NCBI GenBank assembly: GCA_008330645.1
Contig: VLTN01000007.1
Coordinates: 62,001-126,000, forward strand
DNA: 64,000 nt
Direction: 5' to 3'
From: Cafeteria roenbergensis
Taxonomy: Eukaryota; Sar; Bigyra; Bicosoecida; Cafeteriaceae
Part shown: positions 20,801-29,603 of the stretch, in pieces
How positions within the stretch are numbered: position 1 is the first letter of the stretch
Layout: every line of letters begins with the position of its first letter
Translations under genes and position numbers: made by a program
The notes under the pieces: model-generated
Told to the model about the DNA's origin: nothing
The model's input: the letters and a program-made list of their open reading frames with translations, nothing else
Databases searched by the model: none

Positions 20801-21483
20801 CGAACCCCGGCACGTACGATGCCACAGGGGGGCTTGCGCGCCGCAATGACTGACTCTGTGGCAGGTGCGGCCGCTGCTGGCTCAAGCAGCTGCGCCCCAG
20901 CTCTACGCAGGCAACGCGCTGCTCGGCTCTGCCACTTCAGCGGGCAGCAGTTGGTTGCGGACAAGTTTCTTGGTTTTCCGAACTGCCAGCATCTGCGCCT
21001 GCTCGCGCCAAGGGGAGCGAGACCTCGAGCCCTTCCTGGCGGTTTCTCATGCGTGAGATGCAGCTGGGCATCACACCGCTGCACGCTGCAGTCTTCCACG
21101 GGTTCGAAGAGGCGATTGAACTCCTTCTTTACCATGGGGCGGATGTTGGAGCCAAGTCAGCGGTGAGATACCACGACGCCGGTGCCCCTGCGCCTGTTCC
21201 GGAGAGTTGGTTGCCTGCTTGTGAAGGGCCAATCGACGACCTGCCTCGTTGTAGCCGCGGCCCCGGGCTGGCAAGATGAGCAGCCACACCCACGCTTTCT
21301 CGCCGTCTCAGCCAACGGATCTGTGTCAACCTGGCCTGGGAACACCACATATCTGCGCAGCGTGGGCTTACGCCGGCGGACAAAACCACAAACCCAAACC
21401 ACCTGCGCCTGTTGGCAGACCCAGAGCGTTTTCTGCGCTGGTACCGTCGTGGGAATCTTGCGATGTGGTGGGTTGCTGGCTGA
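17844..21483 (+). CDS. Ankyrin-repeat protein 1, about 12 exons, one repeat per exon (possibly decaying)
   Basis: Exons: 17844-17972, 18085-18174, 18301-18399, 18543-18641, ~19300-19398, 19546-19644, 19899-19997, 20161-20259, 20418-20516, 20631-20729, 21064-21162, 21361-21483; about 410 aa. Nearly all internal exons are exactly 99 bp, bounded by phase-0 introns, and encode one 33-residue ankyrin repeat (e.g. DGNTALLLASRNGHLETVRL; LGITPLHAAVFHGFEEAIEL). Exon 1 starts MGAGASQ, an N-myristoylation-type start. The last exon ends with LLADPERFLRWYRRGNLAMW, shared with ankyrin gene 2. Odd points: exon 2 is 90 bp because the expected TGG codon reads TAG and seems to serve as the acceptor; a dispersed repeat abuts exon 5 and hides its acceptor; exons 4 to 6 are diverged. 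Partner unknown. Either a functional scaffold protein or an early pseudogene. Confidence 0.72.
18855..19316. repeat. Dispersed ~0.46 kb repeat, copy 1 (in ankyrin gene 1)
   Basis: Shares its whole length with 24512-24978. Left edge begins near aagttTggcg, right edge ends gatttacatcacaaaca. Internally it is a near-duplication of a ~170 bp unit (gcgggtacgg..., cccgccca.agggcgggc hairpin, cttgccgtgaggcagagcc). The minus strand carries GGTTCGAGCCC, a Pol III B-box-like sequence. It sits in the intron between ankyrin exons 4 and 5, its right end touching exon 5. No convincing terminal inverted repeat, coding region or target duplication. A SINE-like or other non-autonomous element is possible; class unproven. 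Confidence 0.7.
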
Positions 21484-21868
21484 GCTGGATGTGCAATGGC
21501 CGTTTCGCCGCCCCGGCCCTTGCTGTGCGAAAGTTTGCGCTGCCCCTGCAAGACAAAAGTGCTTTCGACGTTGTTCCGCTGAGTCGCGGCCGGGGACGGG
21601 CTGCAACCAAAGACGGAGCGCGCCGGCTGCAGGCCGTTCGGCTCCTGGGGTGCTCGTCTTGAATTGTTGCGCCGTCGCTTGACTCGTGTGTCGGCCGCTG
21701 TTGCCGATGTGTGTATGTCCGTGTGGTGCTCACGGCAGCTGAGGCAGACTCTCTGCGCTCCGCGTCTTCCCTCTGCGGTCCGCTCAATCCATGCTGTGCA
21801 GCCAGCGCGCGGCAACGAAGAAAGAAGGTGTGCTTGCCTTGCGATGGCGGAGGCTCAGGAGTGACGCG
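21484..21868. other. 385 bp convergent interval, ankyrin gene 1 / RCC1 gene
   Basis: No gene seen. Contains a GT-rich stretch (about 21690-21728) on the ankyrin transcript strand. Confidence 0.5.
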
Positions 21869-24274
21869 CTACACCCCACCCCCGCGCGGTGGTGCTTCCG
21901 CACCCAAGCTGCCAAGCCCGCTAGCGCCCCCGACAGTCGCTCCCCCGCCCTCGCCACCGCGCTGAACAGCTGCGGCGCCGGTTGGGCCACGCTCGGCCAG
22001 CCGAAGCAGGTCTGTCTTCCTCAGCGCCCACATCGCCCCACCAACGAGCAGCGCGCCCCCCGCGACGGCGCCGACGATGATGAAAGGCGCTGCGCTGCTG
22101 TCCGTGGTCTGCGTGCCGCTGCTGCCGAAACCGGCGCCCGCGGCCGTCGGCACGCTTGGCGTGGCAGACAGGCTGGCCGTGGGCGGACGGGTCGATTGCG
22201 GCGTCGCAGAGCTTGAAGAGGACGCAGTTGGCGATGCCGAAGCAGTTGCTGTGGCGGACGGCGACGGGGACGGGGTCGGAGAGGCACTTGACGAAGCAGA
22301 GGAGCTTGGGGAAGCGGTTCCAGTTGCCGTGACGGTGGAGGACGGGGTAGGAGTCGCCGTTGGCGATGTTGACATGGACGCTGACGGAGTTTCTGAAGGG
22401 GATGGCGACACAGATGCGGAGGGGGAGGGCGACGAAGTCAAGGACGGGGAGGGTGTTGCGGATGGCGATGGAGACGCTGATGGGGACGTGGACATCGATG
22501 CTGAAGCGGACGGCGAAGGCGACGGTGTGGCCGAGGGAATGACCAGCGGCACGGGGCCTTGTAATGACGGCAGGGTGTGTGGTTTGTCGCCCACGTTGGA
22601 CGTCGTGCCGTATCCAAGCGCGCCGCGGGCTCCGATTCCGAATGCCCGAACAGAGTCATCGGTCAGCAGCACAAGACTGTGTGCAGCCCCGGCAGACACA
22701 GCAACTGCTGAGCCGCCCAGTGACACCGGGCCCTGGCTGGATGGCAGTGCGAGCTCGTGGTGGCCCACGGAAGAGGTAGAACCGTACCCCAGCTGGCCTT
22801 TGGTTGCAGTCCCAAATGCGCGGACGGTGCCGTCAGCCATCAGCACCAGACTGTGAGCACCCCCGGCAGACACAGCTTTTGCCGTGCCGTTCAGCGGCAC
22901 CGGGCCCTTGTCGGATGGCTTGGTGAGCGACGTGTGGCCAACGTTGTGAGTGGAGCCGTAGCCCAGCCTTCCAAGGAGCCCGTTCCCGAAAGCTCGAACG
23001 GTCCCGTCGGCCAGCAACGCCAGGCTGTGAGTTGCTCCGGCAGACACCGCCACCGCCGTGCCACCAAGCGGCACGGGGCCCGCGTCGGATGGCAGGGTGG
23101 TCGGCGTGTCACCTACGTTGTCAGTGGAGCCGTACCCGAGGTTGCCGTAGCTCCCGGCTCCAAATGCTCGCACGGCTCCGTCAGTCAGCATCACTAGGCT
23201 GTGAGTTGCTCCGGCAGACACCGCCACCGCCGTGCCACCAAGCGGCACGGGGCCCGCGTCGGATGGCAGGGTGGTCGGCGTGTCACCTACGTTGTCAGTG
23301 GAGCCGTACCCGAGGATTCCTCTGTCTCCAGACCCAAAGGCTAGGACGGTCCCGTCTGTCAGCAGCACCAGGCTATGGATGGCTCCGGCAGACACCGCCA
23401 CAGCCGTGCCGTTCAGCGGTACGGCGCCCTTGACCGCCGGCAAAGTGGACTCGACACCCCCAAGGCTGGAAATTGAGCCATGCCCAAGCTGGCCAGAGTT
23501 TCCTTTGCCAAATGACCGGACGGTGCCGTCAACCAGCAGCACCAGACTGTGATAGTCGCCGGCAGTCACGGCCGATGCCACTCCGCCAAGTGGCACGGCG
23601 CCTTGCAGCGACGGCAGGGTGGCCTCCGTGTTGCCCACGTTGGAAGTCGTGCCATACCCAAGCTGGCCATAGAAGCCAAGCCCAAACGCCCGCAAAGTGC
23701 CGTCGGACAACAGCACCAGGCTGTGGGCGAGCCCACCAGCGACTTGGGATGCGGAGACTTGCAGCTGCCGCTGCGCTTGCAGATCACGAGCGGCATTCAA
23801 GGGCGCCGCGCCGAGTAACGCCGGCAGGAGCGCTCTCCAAGCCGAGAGGGCGTGACCCGCACGCGATGTTTCCGCGTACGCCGGCTCGTCGCCACTCGCC
23901 CGCGCCCTTGGGCTGGGCTGGTGGTACTCGACATCGCCAACAGCGGCCCGGCTCGCGCTGGAACCGGGCGGGGGCGCAATCGCACGCACCGCCCCGCCGG
24001 CGAGGCTCACAGCTCCCGAGCATGGCAGCGCCGTGGCCGCAGCAAACGCAAGCGCTGCCAAGGCGGCAGCCTGGGATGCTGGGCCGGGGCGGAGCACCGG
24101 CAGCCCGACGCCATTCCTCGAGCGAGCACATGCGCGCCCCTGCGACGGATGCGGTGGGCCTGGAGCCGGGCGCATCTGGAGACCTTCGCCAAAAAGTGTG
24201 TTCCGATCGCCGGGCAGCTCGCGGCACGGGAGCCTGGTCGATCGCGAAACACCCGGCGGGGGCATCTCTCCCAT
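21869..24274 (-). CDS. RCC1-repeat single-pass membrane protein with Ser/Pro-rich stalk
   Basis: Single-exon protein of 801 aa from the first ATG (24274); a start at 24178 (769 aa, MRPAPGPP) would put the hydrophobic segment AAALAALAFAAATALPCSGA closer to the N-terminus as a signal peptide. Seven tandem RCC1-type repeats of 58 residues (~170-575; typical unit SAGATHSLVMLTDGAVRAFG then GNLGYGSTDNVGDTPTTLP) should form one seven-bladed propeller. Then a ~110-residue Ser/Pro/Thr/Ala stalk, a transmembrane helix (FIIVGAVAGGALLVGGAMWA, ~740) and a short basic cytoplasmic tail (LRKTDLLRLAERG). So a predicted type I surface or vesicle protein, not nuclear RCC1. Repeats 3 and 4 are identical over 120 bp, suggesting recent duplication or gene conversion. 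Ligand unknown. Confidence 0.8.
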   Translation of the reverse strand: MGEMPPPGVSRSTRLPCRELPGDRNTLFGEGLQMRPAPGPPHPSQGRACARSRNGVGLPVLRPGPASQAAALAALAFAAATALPCSGAVSLAGGAVRAIAPPPGSSASRAAVGDVEYHQPSPRARASGDEPAYAETSRAGHALSAWRALLPALLGAAPLNAARDLQAQRQLQVSASQVAGGLAHSLVLLSDGTLRAFGLGFYGQLGYGTTSNVGNTEATLPSLQGAVPLGGVASAVTAGDYHSLVLLVDGTVRSFGKGNSGQLGHGSISSLGGVESTLPAVKGAVPLNGTAVAVSAGAIHSLVLLTDGTVLAFGSGDRGILGYGSTDNVGDTPTTLPSDAGPVPLGGTAVAVSAGATHSLVMLTDGAVRAFGAGSYGNLGYGSTDNVGDTPTTLPSDAGPVPLGGTAVAVSAGATHSLALLADGTVRAFGNGLLGRLGYGSTHNVGHTSLTKPSDKGPVPLNGTAKAVSAGGAHSLVLMADGTVRAFGTATKGQLGYGSTSSVGHHELALPSSQGPVSLGGSAVAVSAGAAHSLVLLTDDSVRAFGIGARGALGYGTTSNVGDKPHTLPSLQGPVPLVIPSATPSPSPSASASMSTSPSASPSPSATPSPSLTSSPSPSASVSPSPSETPSASMSTSPTATPTPSSTVTATGTASPSSSASSSASPTPSPSPSATATASASPTASSSSSATPQSTRPPTASLSATPSVPTAAGAGFGSSGTQTTDSSAAPFIIVGAVAGGALLVGGAMWALRKTDLLRLAERGPTGAAAVQRGGEGGGATVGGASGLGSLGAEAPPRGGGV

Positions 24275-24511
24275 GCCGGCCGCTCAGCAAAAGCAGCCAT
24301 TCAGGCCGGACGGGCCCACGATAGCAGCATGTGTGGCACGAAGCCCAGCGGACGAGGCTTGCCCAACCCGCAAGCTGAGTCTGACACGACGGACATGGCT
24401 ACAAGCATGCAGGCACAACAGGTAGCGAGGACTTGGAAAGCGCCAGGCAGCCAGAGCGCGGTTTCGGGTCGGGAAACGCGATGTATTCTTGGCATCAAAT
24501 ATCTGCTGACC

Positions 24512-24978
24512 TTAAAGTTCGGCGTGGCGGGAACCACACGGGGTCGCCGAGGGACGGGACGCGGGGGTCAAACGATCGAATCGAGCACACACACACCACT
24601 CGGGGCGCGCGCGTGCGGCGGGTACGGGTACGGTTGCGGCCGGTGAGCCCCACGTGGGCTCGAATCGGTGTGCCCGCCCAGAGGGCGAGCTTGCGAGCGG
24701 GTCGGATGGCCCGCGCTTGCCGTGAGGCAGAGCCGGGGTCGTGCGATCGATAGCGCACCCGCGCCGCTTAGGGCGCGGGCGTGCAGCGGGTACGGGGTAC
24801 GGCCGGCGAGCCCCCACGTGGGCTTGAACCGGTGTGCCCGCCCAGAGGGCGGGCTTGCGAGCGGGTTGGATGGCCCGCGGCTGCCGTGGGGCAGAGCGGG
24901 CCTGGGTTTGACTCGGTGTCAGAGGGCGGCGGCCGCTCAACTCGAGGGGACAGCAGCACAAGATTTACATCACAAACA
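24512..24978. repeat. Dispersed ~0.46 kb repeat, copy 2
   Basis: Second copy of the element at 18855-19316, same orientation, between the RCC1 gene and ankyrin gene 2. The two tandem ~170 bp units are clearer here (starting near 24617 and 24785). The last bases (cagcacaagatttacatcac) equal those of copy 1, after which the flanks differ, so this is an element end. The minus strand has a GGTTCAAGCCC B-box-like sequence. Each unit also contains GGCAGAGC, the core of the recurrent upstream motif. Confidence 0.7.
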
Positions 24979-25375
24979 GTCCCCGAGCGAGGCGTAGCTC
25001 GGGAAGGGTGCGCCCTCCCTCCCATCCCGCACGGTGGACATCGTTAACTAAGTCCCCGCCGTGACGAGGTGCCGCACCGGCGTCAAAGCATGGCGGTTGC
25101 TCCAACGCACCGACTGTGGGTGATGCGAACGCTTCACCCAAGCCGCGGCCTGCTGGAAGTATTGGAGCTCGTCTGCAGCGTTATCGCTGGTTTCTCTGAG
25201 TCATAGAGGAGGAAATAGCTTCCCGACTTGAGCGTCACGGAGCAGCCTTGCCAAGTTGCGCAGCTCCCGGCGCGGCGCGTCTTGAGAGCTGACGCGCAGC
25301 GCCGGCAGAGCCGCCTGTGTGATGCAAGGTCGCGAGTCTAGGCCAAGGTCCGCCCCCGCGCGACACGGCTCCCGG
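24979..25375. other. 397 bp upstream region of ankyrin gene 2
   Basis: No gene seen. Contains exact CGGCAGAGC at 25303-25311. Confidence 0.5.
25303..25311 (+). promoter_or_regulatory. CGGCAGAGC motif upstream of ankyrin gene 2
   Basis: Exact nonamer ending 64 bp before ATG 25376. Confidence 0.5.
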
Positions 25376-26553
25376 ATGGGAGCGATCGCTTCGCGCGTTG
25401 GGGGCGGACGCGCGCTGTTCGAGGCAGCGAAAGTCGGCGATTTCGCCGAGGTGTCGCGGCTGGTGGCCAGCGGCGCCCCGGTCGACTGGGCTGACTCGGT
25501 GCGCGCTGGGTCTGGGGCGCGCAGCCCGCGGCCGGGCAGGTCCGCGGCGTGGCTGCTGAGAGGACTGGCGCGACACGGCGCTGAGTGCCGTGGCGAGTGT
25601 GACGGCGTCGCAGCATGGCTGGACAGCGCTGCGCTGCGCTGCGTTCTCGGGCGACTTGGACGTTGCGCAGCTCCTGGCTGACCATGGCGCTTGCTTGGAG
25701 GCCAAGGACGAGGCAAGTATCGCCCAATTGTCGGGAGGCGGCTCGCATCGGGCCCGGGGTGGCTAGGGGCTTCCGCGCGCGGCCCGTGCGTGCAGCGCTG
25801 CTGACGCGATGCGGCGGAGGTGACCGTCTCTGCGACGAGCGCAGAATGGCTGGACGCCGCTGCTCTCGGCCGCGAGCTCTGGCCACCGAAACATTGCTGT
25901 GCTGCTGCTGCTGCGCGGTGCGGACGCTGAGGTGACCGCCAAGGTGCGTTTCTGTGCTCTCTGCATTGCGGAGGTTGCTGGCGGTGGTTCACCTGTGTCG
26001 GGTGGAGCGCTCAGTCCGAGGCATGCGGCTACAGCAACATCGCGCATCTTAACGAATCACCAGCCGGACATTTGTGGGTGTTGGCTCGCGAACGCAGGAC
26101 GGCTGGACCGCGCTGCACCTTGCTGCTCGGTCCGGAAATGCTGGCTTGGTGCGGACTCTGCTCAAAGCAGGCGCCGACCCGGATGCCAAGATGGAGGTTC
26201 GGCGCTAGCGCCGCTTGGCCGCCCAATTCGTTCTGGCTGCGTTCGCCGAGTCACACCTCGACTCACCTGGGTCGGAATGGTGTGGCTGTGTCTGGCATGC
26301 TCGCTGCGCCTCCCCCCACCCCCCTCAATGGTGGGAGCAATGCCGTGAAGAAACAAGGGGCCGGTGCCCCTCCGCAGAATCTCTCAGGTGCGAGTCGCTT
26401 GGTGCCGTCGAGTTCCACTGCGAACCGCAGGACGGCCACCTGCCCGCCGACCTGTGCCGGCGGAGTGACTGCCGGCAGCTTCTGGCAGACCCCGAGCGCT
26501 TCCAGCGCTGGCACCGCCGTGGAGAGCTGGCTTTATGGCGAACGGGAACCTGA
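25376..26553 (+). CDS. Ankyrin-repeat protein 2, five exons, one repeat per exon
   Basis: Exons 25376-25498, 25614-25712, 25845-25943, 26098-26196 and 26431-26553 give 180 aa with all introns in phase 0. The three internal exons are each exactly 99 bp and encode one ankyrin repeat (HGWTALRCAAFSGDLDVAQL; NGWTPLLSAASSGHRNIAVL; DGWTALHLAARSGNAGLVRT). Exon 1 starts MGAIASRVGGG, like MGAGAS in ankyrin gene 1, with Gly2 and Ser6 suited to N-myristoylation (membrane anchoring inferred). The final exon ends LLADPERFQRWHRRGELALW, homologous to gene 1, so the two are paralogues. Intron 2 appears to use a GC donor (gcaagt at 25713) and intron 4 a weak donor (gttcgg at 26197). Partner and process unknown. 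Confidence 0.75.
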
Positions 26554-26891
26554 GCGCAGCGCTCCTTGGGCCGTTTCGGCTCCTGCTGGGTGGCAATCGA
26601 GCAGGTGGGAACCCGCCGACCAACCAATCTCGTGGAGGCCAAAGTCCCGGACGCGCTCGCCGCCACCAGAATCAGCCACAGCGCCACGGGTACCTCGCCC
26701 ACTCTGCCACCCGGGCAAAGCGCAGCTGGGCGATGCTCACAAACACAACTGGCCAGGTTGCGCTCACACATTTCTGCCGGTGCCGGCTCTGCCGAACGAG
26801 TTCGTCGGAACTGATCGCATGCCCCTCTCGCCTCCCCCGCCGGCGCCCACGCACCCTGGAGAGCGGGCGAGGACGGGCTGGGGGTTCCGCT
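26554..26891. other. 338 bp interval between ankyrin gene 2 and CPSF30
   Basis: No gene seen; contains GCTCTGCCG (reverse of CGGCAGAGC) at 26786-26794. Confidence 0.5.
26786..26794 (-). promoter_or_regulatory. CGGCAGAGC motif (minus strand) upstream of CPSF30
   Basis: Exact nonamer in reverse orientation, ending 97 bp before ATG 26892. Confidence 0.45.
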
Positions 26892-29457
26892 ATGGACGAC
26901 GGTGGCTATGACTTCGGCTTCCACCTGGGAGGCGGGTCGGGCGGCGGGGCGACGGCTGCGGGCGGCGCAGCCCGCGGCCACGGCGGCATGGGCGCGGGTT
27001 CTGGCGCGGCGCACGGGAGCATGGGCGCGGGAGGCGCTGGGATGGTCGCTCCTCACACGTCCCACCGGTACGGGGGCGGCGGTGGCGGCGGCCCAGGGCC
27101 GGGAATGGGCATGCCCCAGGCAATGCCCTCGCGGCCCAAGCGCCAGATCGTTTGCCGCTTCTTTCTGAGCGGGCGCTGCCTGAAGGAGGAGAAATGCGAG
27201 TACCTGCACGAAATGATCCTTGATAAGATGCCGGAGTGCAAGTACGGGGTGGAGTGCGACGATCCTGCGTGCAATTTCAAGCACACCGGTCGAGATGAAA
27301 TTTGCGCAAAGTACACCGAAGGTTTTTGCCCCTTTGGCCCGTACTGCCGCTTCGGGCACAAGCCGCAAGCGGCGTCTGACCGGCCTCCGGTAGCCGTTGT
27401 CTTCACGGCTGACCCCGAGGCAGCACAGCTGCGGGAGAAGGGGGCGACGCAGGCGCCAGGGGGCCGCGTCACCGCCTCCTTCGGCGAGCCGGCTCCGGGC
27501 CCCGTCCCGAGGGGAGGCGGCCGCGTTCCTCGCGGAGAGAGCATGGACGGGCGCGTTGACGTGCAGGGCCGGCTTCTCGCGCTCGTGTCCGAGTACGTGC
27601 AGACGGCCAAGCAGCGCGGCATGGCAGCCGCCGACGCCTCTGGCCCCGTTGCCTTCTTCACAGTGCGCGCCAAGGGTCTGTCGTCGCTCAAGGCCTCGGT
27701 ACGGGACTCTACGTGGCTTGTTCCAGAGGCCATGGCGCCCAAGCTTGCCGCCGGGCTGAAGAACATGACCGGCGGGGTCTACCTGCTCTTCAGCCGGCTG
27801 CGCTCCAAGGCCTTCCAGGGGTGCGCCCGCGTCACCGCGCTGTGCGAAGACGGCGCCCCGTCGGGGCCGTCGCCGTCGGCTGCAGGGGCAGGCTCCGTGG
27901 ACATCAAGCCGGACATCTCGGCCGACGGCGCGGCGCGGCGCGCCCGGCGACGCCGGCGCGCCCGAAGCCGCCCGCGCGAGCCCTGCTGGCGATGCTGCCG
28001 GAGCGGGCATCTCAGGCGCGGGCAAGCGCCCTCCAGCCGGCTTCCGGTTCGTCCGGGTGGAGTGGCTCTACATGTGCGCGCTGCCGTTCGAGCAAGCCGC
28101 GCTCGTCCGCAACCCGCTCAAGGGGATGCAGTCCGCGGCCCGCTGCGGCGACTGGGACCAAGTGCCCGTGCCGGTGGGCATGGCGCTAGTGGTGCTGCTG
28201 TGGGGGCAGCGCAAGCTTCGGGTGTCGGCCGCGGCCTTCAAGGGCGAGATCGAGCCGGTGCGGCCAGAGGACCTGGAGGGCGAGGACCTGGGCGAGGCCG
28301 TGGACAAGGCGGACGCAGCAACCAGGCAGGAGCTTGACACTGGCGGCGCTGGGGAGGGCGGGATCGGACTGCTGGCCCAGCTGGGCGGGCCGGGGTGCCA
28401 CCAACAGCGCCAGCCGCCCGAGATCGGCGTCACCGGCGGGATGCTCGCCCGGGCCGTGCCTCCCTACGCCATCGCCGCGATCATGGCTCAGACCGTGAAC
28501 CGGCCCAACTTTGCGGTGGCAGCCGCGTGGGCGTCGGGGCCTGGCCGCGCACCCGCTCCTGGGCACACCGCCGCAGCTGTCCCCGCCGCCCTCACAGACG
28601 ACGCCACGCGCGCAGCTGTTTCCGCCCGGGAGCTCCACGACGCCGTCGACGTCACGCCCTTCCCGGCGGACCCCGAGCCTGAGGCCGGGTTCGGGTTCTT
28701 GCTCGGCGTCACGGACAACAATCTGAAGCGAGCCATCGCCACCGGCACCGTGTTCATGGAGGACTCGGTGGTGGCGGAGGGCATGGCGGGCGTGCGCGTG
28801 GGCACGCCCGTGCTGCTCTGGCACCGCGACAACGGCACGCTCTTCGGCCTCTTCGTGGCCCTGGATCGCCCCAAGGAGCTGCGCATCAGCGGCGGGCCGG
28901 GCAAGCCAGCCTTCGTCCGAGCCATCGCCCCCTTTGCCATCGCCTGCCGGCTGCCACCGCTGCCGCTGGACCTGCAGGCGGGCCTCTGGGACGCGGCGGG
29001 CGTGCCCCCCGCCTTCCAGCCTGCCGGGCTGCCCCCCGCAGCGTCCGCGGCGGCCGCGAGCGCCGGCTCGCCTCGCTCCGGCCTCGTCTCCAGGCGGTTC
29101 TTGGCAGACGTCGCGGTGCGCATGCAGCAACTGGCCGGCTTTCCGCCCCTGGTGTTGGCACGCATGGCCGCCGTGCTCAGGCACATGCGAGGGTTGCCCG
29201 TGGCTCCGGCCGTGGACGCTCCGCTGGCGGCGGGATTCGAGGCGCCGGCGCAAGCGGCCGCTGCGGCAAGGGCCAAGGCGGCAGCGGCAGCGGCAGCGAC
29301 GTCCACAGCTGCGGCGGCGGCGGCACCCGACCAGAGTGGGCCGTCCGGCGCCGCAGCTGCGAGCGGCCACCCCGCCTCACAGCCCCCGAAGCGTCCTCGC
29401 GCGGGGAGCGGCGCCGACGAGGACGAGCGCGCAAAGCGCGCCCGCCAGGACGAGTAG
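26892..29457 (+). CDS. CPSF4: CPSF30 with YTH and probable DCD-like domain
   Basis: CPSF30 is the CCCH zinc-finger subunit of the cleavage/polyadenylation complex that reads the poly(A) signal. Gly-rich N-terminus (1-75), then at least three CCCH fingers (~80-160: CRFFLSGRCLKEEKCEYLH, CKYGVECDDPACNFKH, CAKYTEGFCPFGPYCRFGH). A YTH m6A-reader domain follows: AFFTVRAKGLSSLKASVRDS, TWLVPE, VYLLFSRLRSKAFQGCARV (~250-316), then FRFVRVEWLYMCALPFEQ. Between these halves the frame moves by one base (between 27842 and ~28045): either an unrecognised intron (gtgcga at 27842 is a possible donor) or a sequence error. Around 28687-28990 a region (GFGFLLGVTDNN, GTPVLLWHRDNGTLFGLFVA, PAFVRAI) resembles the plant DCD domain. 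CPSF30-YTH fusion is known in plants and apicomplexans. Confidence 0.85.
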
Positions 29458-29603
29458 GCGGCCGCCTCGCCTCTGAGCACTGCTTCGCACTCCGCAGCTT
29501 GCGTTGCGGGCTACGAGCGCGCCCGTTGAGTGATTGGTTCGAGTGTTGCCGTCGAAGCGAGCTGCGGACTCAATCTTTGTGTGGTGCGCAATACCGCCGC
29601 CGC

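Noticed and set aside
20860-21010. Possible extra ankyrin exon between exons 10 and 11 (GNALLGSATSAGS)
   Set aside because: It starts like a repeat after a cgcag acceptor but lacks the LLL...GA second half and a phase-0 donor at 99 bp; at best a relic.
18855-24978. Dispersed repeats as tRNA genes or a coding mobile element
   Set aside because: Only a B-box-like stretch is visible; no cloverleaf, transposase or reverse transcriptase is encoded.
25201-25992. Minus-strand open frame overlapping ankyrin gene 2
   Set aside because: No recognisable domain; the plus strand has a homologous, exon-periodic gene.
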